A stretch of DNA of 30,070 nucleotides, from contig JBIITN010000022.1 in assembly GCA_044340485.1 (NCBI GenBank), positions 1 through 30,070 on the forward strand, read 5' to 3'. Below are positions 15,770 to 24,800 of the stretch, in pieces. The notes below the pieces were generated by a model, which saw nothing but the letters and a program-made list of their open reading frames with translations, did not search any database and was not told the origin of the DNA. The stretch comes from UBA2093 sp044340485 (lineage in GTDB: Bacteria; Actinomycetota; Acidimicrobiia; Acidimicrobiales; Ilumatobacteraceae). The stretch's first letter is position 1, and each line of letters starts with the position of its first letter. The position numbers and the translations under genes were made by a program.

Positions 15770-17209
15770 TCAGACAGACACGCCGTGTGGATGCGAACGG
15801 CGTCGATATCGCCAGACACACCACACAATTACTGCGCACCAGCATGCAGCGTTCAGCACTGCCGGGGGTGAAATCGCATCACACACCACTGCGATCCACC
15901 ACAAGAGGCGGACCGGAATTTCCAGTAAATACACAAGGCCTATTTGTAGTGGGCTTGGCAACAGCGGTAATGCCAGCGACATAGGCAACCCGATCAACAT
16001 CACAGCACCAGCGATGGGAACAGCAAATGGATTCGCAATGATCGACACAATTGGTAGATGATGAAAAAAGAACAATGACAAAGGCGCGGTACCCACGGTT
16101 GCAGCCAATGTTGCAGCTACAACATCGCGAACATGACCCTTCCCCACTATCTGTGATGTGAATGGCAGCAACCATGCCAGACCGGCCGTTGCTCCTGTCG
16201 ACAACAAGAACCCGACACTGCCCGACATCATCGGGTCGATGCACAGCAATCCGATTGCTGTGATGCACAGCACTTGTTTGGTGTGTATTCCACGACCAAT
16301 GGTAAATGCTGTGGCAACGATGCCGGCCATAACAGCAGCACGCACCACCGATGGTTCAGCACGAGTGAGCACAACAAACCATGCGAGTAAGGCACATGTC
16401 AATACGAGTCGCATCGCCAGTTTTCGTGACCGTAAAAAAGGTCCGGCGGCCGCTAACACATGCGCTACGTTTTGACCACTCACGGCGCACAAGTGCGACA
16501 GCCCACTTGCCCTGAAACTATTGATCATTGATTGTGGTTGTTCTCGGTCATCACCCATCACGAGTCCAGTGAACAACGCGCGGTCTGGTGCGTGCATTGA
16601 TTGCATGCCAACTGCGATATGACGTCGTAGACGATTCGCGGATCGATACAACGGACTCCCCTCTGAATACTCTTCTCGAACGGTCTCTATTGACAGACGT
16701 CCCACGATGTGGCGTTGACGATCCCAGTCCGCAAAACGTCCCGATAGTGCACTACACATACCCGTCACGTACACCTGCTCTCCCATCAACCGAGATGACA
16801 ATTTGCGAGAAGCTCGTCCGTATGCGTAGGCCCGATAGCGACGTCCGTCAATCTTCATCACCACCGCAATATTGTGTGGACGCACATCAGGATCATCGAC
16901 AAGCGTCGCGAGACCACCACATGGTCCAACTGTGGGTTGGTCAAACAACCACCATGCACTGGCACCGTTCATACAACCGACCACACATCCGATAACAAAA
17001 ACTCGCCAGACGCAGCGATGCCACACAATCGTCACCGCCGCCGCAACGGCAATCATCCACCACCGATGTGACGTTGCCGCATGAGGAACACGCTTTCCGA
17101 TGATCGTGAAAATCCACAGACCAAGAGTCCACACGACAAAGCGATGTCGAGATGCAATCTGTGTGAGATGCCACGATTGACGCTGTTGTGGCTCGTACCA
17201 TCGAGACAT
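15770..17209 (-). CDS. comEC: ComEC/Rec2-family competence membrane protein (short form, no beta-lactamase domain)
   Basis: About 479 residues from the ATG at 17209 (495 from a GTG at 17257). An N-terminal soluble region with an OB-like DUF4131 part is followed by the Competence domain. The latter shows LFTGLVMGDDREQ, SGLSHLCAVSGQNVAHVL and about eight membrane helices through to IPVRLLWWIAVVCDAI. ComEC forms the inner-membrane channel for single-stranded DNA during natural transformation. Full-length ComEC is often 700-800 residues with a C-terminal metallo-beta-lactamase nuclease domain; that domain is absent here, and the protein ends after the last helix with RYRRRSHPHG. Neither start has a clear ribosome-binding site. 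The ATG at 17209 shares a CATG with the divergent gene's ATG at 17208. Confidence 0.9.
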   Translation of the reverse strand: MSRWYEPQQRQSWHLTQIASRHRFVVWTLGLWIFTIIGKRVPHAATSHRWWMIAVAAAVTIVWHRCVWRVFVIGCVVGCMNGASAWWLFDQPTVGPCGGLATLVDDPDVRPHNIAVVMKIDGRRYRAYAYGRASRKLSSRLMGEQVYVTGMCSALSGRFADWDRQRHIVGRLSIETVREEYSEGSPLYRSANRLRRHIAVGMQSMHAPDRALFTGLVMGDDREQPQSMINSFRASGLSHLCAVSGQNVAHVLAAAGPFLRSRKLAMRLVLTCALLAWFVVLTRAEPSVVRAAVMAGIVATAFTIGRGIHTKQVLCITAIGLLCIDPMMSGSVGFLLSTGATAGLAWLLPFTSQIVGKGHVRDVVAATLAATVGTAPLSLFFFHHLPIVSIIANPFAVPIAGAVMLIGLPMSLALPLLPSPLQIGLVYLLEIPVRLLWWIAVVCDAISPPAVLNAACWCAVIVWCVWRYRRRSHPHGVSV

Positions 17210-17639
17210 GAGCCAACGCGCAAAAGGGGTACTGATTCCGGGCGGAGTAGTGCTCACACGACGTCATGTGCGCCGACGCGGAGGCCTAATGGGTATCGGG
17301 GTTGCTGTCGGATTGTTTTGTGTTGGCTGGCTCATCAAAACATTGCTCAGCGGAACAGTGAGCAATGTGATGTGGTTTGTGCTCACGATGGTCGCCTTCC
17401 CCATCATGCCCATCCTTGGTATCCCCGCAACGGGAGGTTCCGGGCGCATCCTCGCAGCAGTTGTGGTGAGTTTGATGCTGTGGTGGTTTCTTGGTCAGTT
17501 GTCGTCAGTAAAAGTGTCGACTCAGCCGATTGTCGGATGGCGTGAATGGTTCCGTGAATTCGTTTTTTATGCCACCAGTATCATTGTTGGCACAATTGGT
17601 GCAGTAGTACTCAGCGCTTACATTCTTGGTTTGCTGTAA
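17208..17639 (+). CDS. Uncharacterised membrane protein (about four spans)
   Basis: A 143-residue frame, divergent from comEC. Residues 1-27 are basic (TRRHVRRRGG), then roughly four hydrophobic segments follow: about 28-47, 54-74, 81-101 and 118-143. A short hydrophilic loop SSVKVSTQPIVGWREWFREF lies before the last. I do not recognise a family. An internal ATG at 17289 has GGAGG 4 nt upstream and would give a 116-residue protein. The ATG at 17208 has no ribosome-binding site but TACCAT lies 6 nt before it, consistent with a leaderless start. The stop codon lies in the first copy of a 24-bp tandem repeat. Its position between comEC and comEA is suggestive of, but no proof for, a role in DNA uptake. 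Confidence 0.72.
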   Translation: MSQRAKGVLIPGGVVLTRRHVRRRGGLMGIGVAVGLFCVGWLIKTLLSGTVSNVMWFVLTMVAFPIMPILGIPATGGSGRILAAVVVSLMLWWFLGQLSSVKVSTQPIVGWREWFREFVFYATSIIVGTIGAVVLSAYILGLL

Positions 17640-17713
17640 GCAATTAGACACAGTTTGCTGTAAGCAATTAGACACAGTTTGCTGTAAGCAATTAGACACA
17701 GTTTGCTGTAAGC
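17629..17713. repeat. 24-bp tandem repeat, about 3.5 copies, spanning a stop codon
   Basis: The units at 17629-17652, 17653-17676 and 17677-17700 are identical, and a 13-bp partial copy follows at 17701-17713. Each begins GTTTGCTGTAAGC, which contains the final codons and TAA of the upstream gene and a short inverted repeat (TTGCT-GTA-AGCAA). The array fills the gap between two convergent genes. There are no unique spacers, so it is not a CRISPR. Confidence 0.97.
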
Positions 17714-17714
17714 G

Positions 17715-18437
17715 TCACACAGCAATGTAGGCGCGAATCGCTTCTAATTTTGCTGGACCAATACCGCTCACCTGTAGCAAATCGTCAATAGATGAAAATG
17801 GTGCAACCGTGGTGCGATACGTGATGATTGCTTTCGCTGTTGATGGCCCCACTCCTGGCAATGTTTCTAATTCTGTTGCACTTGCGGTGTTGATGTTGAT
17901 CAATGAGTTCTGACCATCCTTTTTATATGAGGGTTCTTTTGTTGATGAGTCCGATGAGGGTCGTGACGATGCATCAGGACGTATTGCCTTTTCTCCACGT
18001 CGCGGAACAATGATTTGCTCGCTGTCAACCAAAGGAGATGCGAGGTTTATTGCATTCACATCGGCCGATCGTGTTGGTCCCCCCGCAGCAGCAACAGCAT
18101 CAATGACCCGAGCCTGAGGAGCCAACACATACACCCCTGGTTTTTCTACTGCTCCTGCAACATGGACGGTGATCGACGTCGGGATGGTGGTTGGCGTGAG
18201 CATTGTGCTTGCAGAAAGTTGTGTTGTTGGCACGCGTGGTATCGATAATTCCACCGGTGGTGCAGGTGAACGAAGCAACCACCAGCCAACGCACAACACA
18301 ACAACACATGAGACACCAGCACCAATGAGTCGGCGCAGACCCATAAATACCACCCAATGCCGGAGTGTGTTAGTAGCTACCCGTATTTGTTGTTGCAACC
18401 ATGCCATCGATGCCCATGTGGAGACATCGTGCCGCAT
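17715..18437 (-). CDS. comEA: ComEA-type competence DNA-binding protein (SLBB + helix-hairpin-helix)
   Basis: The 240-residue protein has one N-terminal membrane anchor (about 36-55, GAGVSCVVVLCVGWWLL) and a Thr/Ser/Pro-rich linker. An SLBB-like domain follows (SITVHVAGAVEKPGVYVLAP). The C-terminus holds tandem helix-hairpin-helix motifs (ININTASATELETLPGVGPS and VSGIGPAKLEAIRAYI). ComEA binds incoming double-stranded DNA on the outer face of the membrane and feeds it to ComEC. It begins 18 nt after the thioredoxin-TPR gene on the same strand. A region of about 500 nt with the unknown membrane gene separates it from comEC. Confidence 0.93.
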   Translation of the reverse strand: MRHDVSTWASMAWLQQQIRVATNTLRHWVVFMGLRRLIGAGVSCVVVLCVGWWLLRSPAPPVELSIPRVPTTQLSASTMLTPTTIPTSITVHVAGAVEKPGVYVLAPQARVIDAVAAAGGPTRSADVNAINLASPLVDSEQIIVPRRGEKAIRPDASSRPSSDSSTKEPSYKKDGQNSLININTASATELETLPGVGPSTAKAIITYRTTVAPFSSIDDLLQVSGIGPAKLEAIRAYIAV

Positions 18438-18455
18438 GTGGCATAGGCGAACCGC

Positions 18456-19160
18456 TTAGTAGAGCTGAGCTGTCAACTTTTTGCGAAATTTTGCAGTGCG
18501 TGGATCGTGTGGTCCCATCGCTTCGAGAATGTCAAGAAATTCCTGACGCGCAGTCTCATCTGTTTTCACACGCTCAAGCAGTGAAGTGAGTTCGGCGTCG
18601 TAGTTATCAACAGGGTTTTGTGCAAGACGAGCCATCGCAGCGATGTGGCGCACACGATCAGTCTCTGGCAAGCGAGCGAGCAACTGCAGCGCTTCGTCGC
18701 TCTCGCCTTTTTGTACCAATAACTCCGCAAGTGAACACAACGCATCTTCATTTCCAGGTGCCAGCGCTACAGCGTCGCGAAGAGACTCTTCGGTGCCAGC
18801 GGACAACAACTCTTGAATACGAACATCGGTCGGATTCGGAAGAAGAGCTGCCACCATCTGCTGAATTTCGTGCTCACCTCGGGCACCCATGAAGGCATCG
18901 ACGGGTTGTCCGTCTTTGAAAACTACGACTGTTGGAATCGACTGAATCTGAAATGCGGCGGCCAGACGCTGATTTTCATCGACATTCACCTTTGCCAGCA
19001 CCACTTGGCCACCCGTTGCATCGGTTGCACGTTCAAGAATGGGGGTCAATGTCTTGCAGGGACCACACCAATCTGCCCAAAAGTCCAAAATAACGGGAGT
19101 TTTCATTGACCGTTCAACGACTTCTGTTTGGAAAGTTTCCTCAGTTACGTTGATCGCCAT
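18456..19160 (-). CDS. Thioredoxin domain protein with C-terminal TPR (YbbN/CnoX-like)
   Basis: The 234-residue protein starts at the ATG at 19160 (MAINVTEETF). The thioredoxin fold contains WADWCGPCK (Cys32, Cys35) and the cis-proline in QSIPTVVVF. The second half (about 115-234) is helical and repeat-like (LRDAVALAPGNEDALCSLAE, KGESDEALQLLARLPETD), matching the TPR region of CnoX/YbbN chaperone-redox proteins. E. coli CnoX has lost the CxxC disulfide pair, but here the pair is intact, so oxidoreductase activity is expected. A longer frame upstream (from 19241) is antisense to the neighbouring gene and rejected. TATCTT lies 6 nt before the ATG. Confidence 0.92.
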   Translation of the reverse strand: MAINVTEETFQTEVVERSMKTPVILDFWADWCGPCKTLTPILERATDATGGQVVLAKVNVDENQRLAAAFQIQSIPTVVVFKDGQPVDAFMGARGEHEIQQMVAALLPNPTDVRIQELLSAGTEESLRDAVALAPGNEDALCSLAELLVQKGESDEALQLLARLPETDRVRHIAAMARLAQNPVDNYDAELTSLLERVKTDETARQEFLDILEAMGPHDPRTAKFRKKLTAQLY

Positions 19161-19166
19161 GTCTTC

Positions 19167-19182
19167 AAGATAGCGGTAACTT
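19167..19182. promoter_or_regulatory. Divergent back-to-back -10 candidates
   Basis: On the minus strand TATCTT (19172-19167) lies 6 nt before the thioredoxin-TPR ATG. On the plus strand TAACTT (19177-19182) lies 7 nt before a GTG at 19190. Only four bases separate the two hexamers, so each -35 would have to lie inside the opposite gene. Neither gene has a Shine-Dalgarno. Confidence 0.35.
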
Positions 19183-19189
19183 GCAACTC

Positions 19190-20095
19190 GTGGGACTTCC
19201 TTTCGTTGTTCATGGACAACTACCTCCACTTCAAGACCCAACCCTTGTTGTCATGCTGAGCGGGTGGATCGACGCCAGCAGTGCCGCGAATGCAGCAATG
19301 GAACATCTTGTCTCTTCCACTGAATCTGATGTTTTGATTTCTTTCGATGCCGATACATTCATCGACTATCGCGCACGTCGACCAATCATGGAAGTGCGCT
19401 CCGGCATCAATAAGCGACTCGTATGGATCACCCCCGAGTTGCGCGTCGGTAAAGACCACAATGGCAAAGACGTTCTCCTTCTCTCTGGTCCCGAGCCAGA
19501 CACCTCATGGCAGTTGTTTGCAAACACCGTTGGCGATCTTGCAATTCAACTTGGAGTGCGTCGCATGTACGGATTTGGTGCATACCCATATGGTGCGCCA
19601 CACACCCGCGCAGTCGGCCTCACCTTCACGACTCCTGATCCAAACGTTGCAGCGCGACTCAACTACGCACGTAACACAGTTGATGTTCCAGCTGGTGTAG
19701 AAGCACTACTCGAACACGCATTATTTGACCGCGGCATGGAAGTGATCGGGTTGTGGGCGCAAGTTCCTCACTACATATCCAACATGGCCTACCCTGCCGC
19801 CAGCGCGGCACTCATCGACAATTTATGTTCGATGGCAGGTCTCGAGATCGACACCGCGCCACTGCGCCGTGAAGCCGGCGTACAACGAGAGCGCCTCGAT
19901 CAACTAGTACGCAGCAACGATGAGCATCTCACTATGTTGCGCCGCCTTGAAGACGCCTACGACGCGGTGAAAAATCTCGACTCCGGTGACACAACTCATT
20001 CGCTCGAGGCCGACCTGCCTACGATGGACGAACTGGCCGAAGAGGTCGAACAGTTTTTACGTAATCAACGAGATGGGGAATCAAATGAAAGTTGA
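19190..20095 (+). CDS. PAC2 family protein (proteasome-assembly-chaperone-like)
   Basis: The protein of about 301 residues carries the PAC2 fold: LVVMLSGWIDASSAANAAME, then FIDYRARRP, VRRMYGFGAYPYGAPHTRAV and HYISNMAYPAASAALIDNL. A C-terminal acidic helical tail ends in EEVEQFLRNQRD. Actinobacterial PAC2 proteins are conserved but their function is poorly defined. Archaeal and eukaryotic relatives assist proteasome assembly, and no proteasome genes are visible here. I favour the GTG at 19190 because TAACTT lies 7 nt upstream; a TTG at 19181 is the alternative. The last 11 nt overlap the start of the LLM oxidoreductase gene, so the two are likely co-translated. Confidence 0.9.
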   Translation: MGLPFVVHGQLPPLQDPTLVVMLSGWIDASSAANAAMEHLVSSTESDVLISFDADTFIDYRARRPIMEVRSGINKRLVWITPELRVGKDHNGKDVLLLSGPEPDTSWQLFANTVGDLAIQLGVRRMYGFGAYPYGAPHTRAVGLTFTTPDPNVAARLNYARNTVDVPAGVEALLEHALFDRGMEVIGLWAQVPHYISNMAYPAASAALIDNLCSMAGLEIDTAPLRREAGVQRERLDQLVRSNDEHLTMLRRLEDAYDAVKNLDSGDTTHSLEADLPTMDELAEEVEQFLRNQRDGESNES

Positions 20096-21104
20096 CGGTG
20101 GCATTTCCAACGACTTACGACAGGCCGCACAGAGTGCCAAAGACGTTGAAGCAGCTGGATACTCGGGTGCATGGACCGCAGAGACAAATCATGACCCATT
20201 CCTTCCTTTACTTCTTGCTGCCGAACACACCAAGAGCATGGAGATCGGCACATCAATCGCAGTTGCATTCGCGCGCAACCCGATGACACTTGCAAACATC
20301 GGTTGGGACTTGCAGTACTACTCACAGGGCCGTTTCATGCTTGGTCTTGGAAGCCAGATCAAGCCCCACATCACAAAACGCTTCAGCATGGAATGGAGCC
20401 ACCCTGCTCCCCGTATGCGCGAAATGATCTTGGCGATCCGCGCTATCTGGGATTGCTGGTTACACGGCACACCGCTGAATTTCCGTGGAGACTTCTATAC
20501 CCACACTTTGATGACTCCCTTTTTTACTCCAGACGCCAAAGACATCTCTGAATACGGAACACCAAAGATCTACCTCGCTGGTGTTGGTGAGTTGATGACA
20601 GAAGTTGCCGGTGAAGTATGTGATGGCTTCCTGTGTCACGGTTTCACCACCGAGAAGTATCTGCGTGAAGTCACCATTCCTGCTCTCGCGCGTGGTCGTG
20701 CAAAAGCGGGCAAGACCATGGAAGGTTTCGAAATTGTGGGACCAAGTTTTGTGGTCACCGGCAATAACGAAGACGAGATGGCACAAGCCGCTACTGGCAC
20801 ACGCCAACAGATCGCTTTCTACGGCTCAACGCCCGCCTACCGTGGCGTCCTCGACATCCACGGTTGGGGTGGTCTGCAAGACGAGCTCAACACACTGTCA
20901 AAGCAGGGCAAGTGGGTAGAAATGGGAAATCTCATCGATGACGAGATCTTGAACACTTTTGCTGTTGTTGGCGAACCAGAACGCGTAGCGCCAGAGCTTC
21001 ACTCGCGCTATGGCGATGTGATCAGCCGAATCAGCTTTTATGCACCGTACAAGTCAGACCCAACGCGTTGGAGCAAAGTGCTCGACGCACTCAAAGCATC
21101 ATAG
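20085..21104 (+). CDS. LLM class F420-dependent oxidoreductase
   Basis: The 339-residue TIM-barrel enzyme starts MKVDGGISNDLRQAAQSA. Typical luciferase-like monooxygenase segments follow: YSGAWTAETNHDPFLPLLLA, MEIGTSIAVAFARNPMTLA, YYSQGRFMLGLGSQIKPHI and IYLAGVGELMTEVAGEVCDG. These match actinobacterial enzymes that use coenzyme F420 for hydride transfer (the MSMEG_2256-like group). The start at 20085 has GGGGA 5-6 nt upstream and overlaps the PAC2 stop; the in-frame extension to 19986 is antisense-like and lacks similarity. The substrate is unknown. F420 use is inferred from the family. The gene ends 6 nt before the convergent Rv2466c-like gene. Confidence 0.92.
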   Translation: MKVDGGISNDLRQAAQSAKDVEAAGYSGAWTAETNHDPFLPLLLAAEHTKSMEIGTSIAVAFARNPMTLANIGWDLQYYSQGRFMLGLGSQIKPHITKRFSMEWSHPAPRMREMILAIRAIWDCWLHGTPLNFRGDFYTHTLMTPFFTPDAKDISEYGTPKIYLAGVGELMTEVAGEVCDGFLCHGFTTEKYLREVTIPALARGRAKAGKTMEGFEIVGPSFVVTGNNEDEMAQAATGTRQQIAFYGSTPAYRGVLDIHGWGGLQDELNTLSKQGKWVEMGNLIDDEILNTFAVVGEPERVAPELHSRYGDVISRISFYAPYKSDPTRWSKVLDALKAS

Positions 21105-21110
21105 TTTTCG

Positions 21111-21752
21111 TTAATCGAAATTTGGATACTCGCGAATAGAGCGTTTGAGTTCTGCCATACCTGAGGTGGTGGCTATCACTTCTATCGCATCCCACAAACG
21201 TGTTGCTTCTTCTCCACGTGGAATCACACTGATGACGGGACCAAAGAAACTGCCTTCACGCGATGACCCAGGATTGAAGGTGATAATCGGTGTGCCCACA
21301 TCTTTTCCAGTGCGCTCTAGTGCTTCGGTTGTTTCCGCGCGAATGATGTTGTCGTAGGTGGTGCTATCGATGGCATCAGCCCACGCAGGATTTAAGCCGG
21401 CATGAGACAACAACGACGAGACATAACTATGTGTGTCTTTTTGTAACGCCTCGCGTTCTTGACGATTATGGATCGCTAAACCAAGCTCGGTGTACACACG
21501 TGCAACAGCCTCATTGCCACCCTCTGCACGCGCTGCCGCAGCGACACGGATGCCATTAAGGCCAGCACCGTGAATCTCTGGGTACCCCGCGGGAAAATCC
21601 GTGTCGTAGTTCTTGTCTTCGTTCACGAATCTGAGCGCGATGAACTTCCACGACACCTCGTATGAACGTTTTTGCTGCACTTCGACGACCCAACGAGACG
21701 TAATCCATGCCCACGGACAAATGGGATCAAAATAAAAGTCGAGGTCAGCCAT
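21111..21752 (-). CDS. DsbA-family protein, mycothiol nitroreductase (Rv2466c)-like, resolving Cys replaced by Ala
   Basis: The 213-residue thioredoxin-like protein with a helical insertion resembles Mycobacterium Rv2466c over its whole length: FDPICPWAWITSRWVVEV here against the mycobacterial FDPLCPWCWITSRW. GTPIITFN and the ending FFGPVISVIPRGEEATRLWD also match. Rv2466c uses Cys19/Cys22 with mycothiol to reduce disulfides and activate nitro-prodrugs. Here the first cysteine is Cys12 and the second position is Ala15 (CPWA), so a two-cysteine mechanism is impossible and a monothiol or isomerase-like activity is more likely. The ATG at 21752 follows GGGGAG at good spacing. It sits 62 nt beyond the infB stop on the same strand. 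Confidence 0.87.
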   Translation of the reverse strand: MADLDFYFDPICPWAWITSRWVVEVQQKRSYEVSWKFIALRFVNEDKNYDTDFPAGYPEIHGAGLNGIRVAAAARAEGGNEAVARVYTELGLAIHNRQEREALQKDTHSYVSSLLSHAGLNPAWADAIDSTTYDNIIRAETTEALERTGKDVGTPIITFNPGSSREGSFFGPVISVIPRGEEATRLWDAIEVIATTSGMAELKRSIREYPNFD

Positions 21753-21814
21753 GTGCTCTCCCCTTTTCTTGTTGTATCTGTTTTCTAGTTGTGCATGTAA
21801 ACGACACACACGAC

Positions 21815-24800
21815 CTATACGCGGGCGATTTCTCGTTCTTCGAACGTTTCAATGATGTCACCAGGCTTCAAATCTTGGAAGTCGGACAAACCAATACCGC
21901 ATTCGAAACCTTCACGCACTTCACGTACGTCATCTTTGAAGCGACGCAACGAGTTGATGCTGCCTTTCCAAATGATGGTGCCTTCGCGCAAGAAGCGAAC
22001 CTTGGTGCCACGAGTGATGACACCCGAGCGCACGAAACATCCGGCAATGGCGCCGATCTTTGGCACACGGAATATCTCGCGCACCTCTGCTTCACCAGTG
22101 ACAACTTCCTCGAACTCTGGCGCCAGCAAGCCAAGCATTGCCCGTTCCATGTCTTCGAGAAGTTTGTAGATGATTTCGTACGTACGAATCTCTACTTTCT
22201 CGCTTTCTGCAAAATCACGCGCCTTACGATCTGGACGAACGTTGAATCCGATAATCGTGGCATTTGTGGCTGATGCAAGTGTGATGTCGTTTTCGGTGAC
22301 TCCACCGACACCGCGATGCACGAATGCAACGCGAACGTCGTCACGTTCCAACTTGCGAAGACTTTCTGTAACTGCTTCCAACGAACCGTGAACGTCGGCT
22401 TTGATAACCAAGTTCAATGTTGCTACTTCACCAGCTTGAATTTGACTGAAGATGTCTTCGAGTTTTACTCCACGCTGTACACGAGCATCTCCGCGTTGGT
22501 TCAGGACACGGAAACGCTGTTCACGTGCTTCACCAACGAGACGAGCTGTCTTTTCATCTGGTGCGGAACGGAATTCGTCACCAGCCAATGGAACGCTCGA
22601 CAGACCCAACACCTGTACAGGAGCAGACGGACCAGCTTCTTTCACTTGTTCGCCGTGATCATTAATGAGCGCACGAACACGGCCCCACGCTGCGCCAGCA
22701 ACGATTGGATCGCCCACTTTCAACGTTCCTTTATCAACAAGAACTGTTGCAACTGGTCCACGACCAATGTCGAGGTTTGCTTCTAACACAATGCCTTTTG
22801 CACGACCGGTGGGATTTGCAGTGAGTTCTTCCAACTCTGAAACAACGTGAAGTTGTTCGAGCAATTCATCAACACCAATTCCCTGCTGGGCAGCCATTTC
22901 AACAACAATCGTGTCTCCACCCCATGCTTCAGGCACAAGGTTTTGCTCAGCGAGTTGCGTCAACACGCGTTGCGGATCGGCGTTTTCTTTATCGATCTTG
23001 TTCATAGCCACCACGATTGGCACATCGGCCGCACGTGCGTGATTAATCGCTTCGATTGTTTGTGGCATGACTCCGTCATCAGCTGCAACCATCAACACAA
23101 CAATGTCGGTGACTTGGGCACCGCGTGCACGCATCTTGGTGAACGCCGCGTGACCAGGAGTGTCGATGAAGGTAATGGGATTGCCATCTTTCACGACCTG
23201 ATACGCACCGATGTGCTGGGTGATTCCGCCTGCCTCGCCGGAAACAACGTTCGCGGAACGAATACGGTCAAGAAGCGTTGTCTTACCGTGGTCAACGTGA
23301 CCCATAACTGTGATCACTGGCGGGCGCGACATCTGTGCGTCTTCATCGTCGTCATCACTGTCATCAAACAGTGCCTGCAATTCCATTTCTTCTTGCTGAC
23401 CTGGATCAACAAGCAAAATTTCGGCGCCGACTTCTAATGCGAACAATTCCATTTGATCATCGCCAAGCGTCATGGTTGCTGTAACCATTTCGCCGTGCTC
23501 TAACAAGAAACGGACAACATCAGCAGCTGTGCGATTTAACTTCGGTGCAAACTCTTGAGCAGATGATCCACGTTCGACAATGATCGTGCCTTCTGGCACG
23601 GGTGCATTCGACGCCGTGTACGACGTGAACTGTGGCTGCAACTCTTCGAACTCGCGCCGACGACGCGCACGTGACTTCTTTCGTGGCGCACGACGTTGGC
23701 CGCTCGGACGTGGACCGCCACCACCAGGACCGCCACCACCAGGACCGCCACCACCAGGACGAGGACCGCCGCCACCGGGACCGCCGCCACCGGGACCGCC
23801 GCCAGGACGAGGACCGCCACCACCAGGACCACCACCAGGACGAGGACCAAAACCAGGACGACCACCAGGACCGCCACCAGGACCGCCACCAGGACGAGGA
23901 CCGCCAGGGCCACCGGGGCGAGGACCGCCAGGGCCAGGACGCACGCCAGGACGAGTTCCTGGACCACCAGAACGCGGGCCGCCAGGGCCAGGGCGCATGC
24001 CAGGACGAGTCCCTGGACCGCCAGGGCCACTTGGTCGACCACTGCCAGGCGGTGGTGGAATCGGGCGACCAGACGGCGATACAGGACGCGGTGGTGGTGG
24101 AATCGGGCGACCAGACGGCGATGCGGGTCGCTGCGGCGGGGCTGTGCGCGCAGCTGGCGCAGGAGCGGGACGTTGTGGCGGTGCAGACGGTGCAGTTGGT
24201 GCTCCACCAGTTGGTCGACCGCTTGAGATCACGCGAGATGTGTCACGAGTCGATGTCACGGGAGATGATGCAACAGGAGGTGCTGCAGGTGCTGGCGATG
24301 TCTCAGGTGCTGGCTCGCGAGACGTGTCATCTTCACGGGCAACTGCCGCAACAGGCTCTTCACGTACTGGCACATCTTCAACACGAGGTGCAGGAGTATT
24401 CACTACTTCCTGTACGGGCGCTGGTGCTTCAACGACAGGAGCAGGCGCTTCAACCGGCGCTGGCGGCGCTTCAACAACTTCAGCCTGAACGACGTCTGCA
24501 ATCGTTACCTCAGCGTCGCTTTCATCTGTCTTCTTTTTCGATACAGCTTTTTTCGCTGCCGGCTTTTTCTCTGCTGCAACTTTTGGCGTCGCAGCTTTCT
24601 TTGCTGCGGCTTTCTTAACGGGCTTTGGTTCGTCTGGCGGAACGTCGCGTTTCAGCCCTTCGCGTTCCGCACGACGACGAACGCGATCGGCCTGCGCGTC
24701 TTCAATGGAGGACGACGAGCTCTTCACGTCGATACCCAAATCGGTACACAGACTGACTGTTTCTTTGTTCGTCATGCCGAGCTCTTTGGCGAGCTCAGTG

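Noticed and set aside
17505..17699. Minus-strand 64-codon frame with a repeated 8-residue unit (SNCLQQTV)
   Set aside because: The peptide repeat is simply the 24-bp DNA repeat read in frame; it is antisense to the membrane gene and has no ribosome-binding site.
17629..17713. Possible CRISPR array
   Set aside because: Units are directly contiguous and identical with no unique spacers, and no cas genes are nearby.
23580..24488. Long plus-strand open frame (302 codons, Pro/Gly-rich) and two other overlapping frames opposite infB
   Set aside because: They are shadows of the GC-rich Gly/Pro repeat in infB; the composition is pure low complexity with no domain, and IF-2 on the minus strand is certain.
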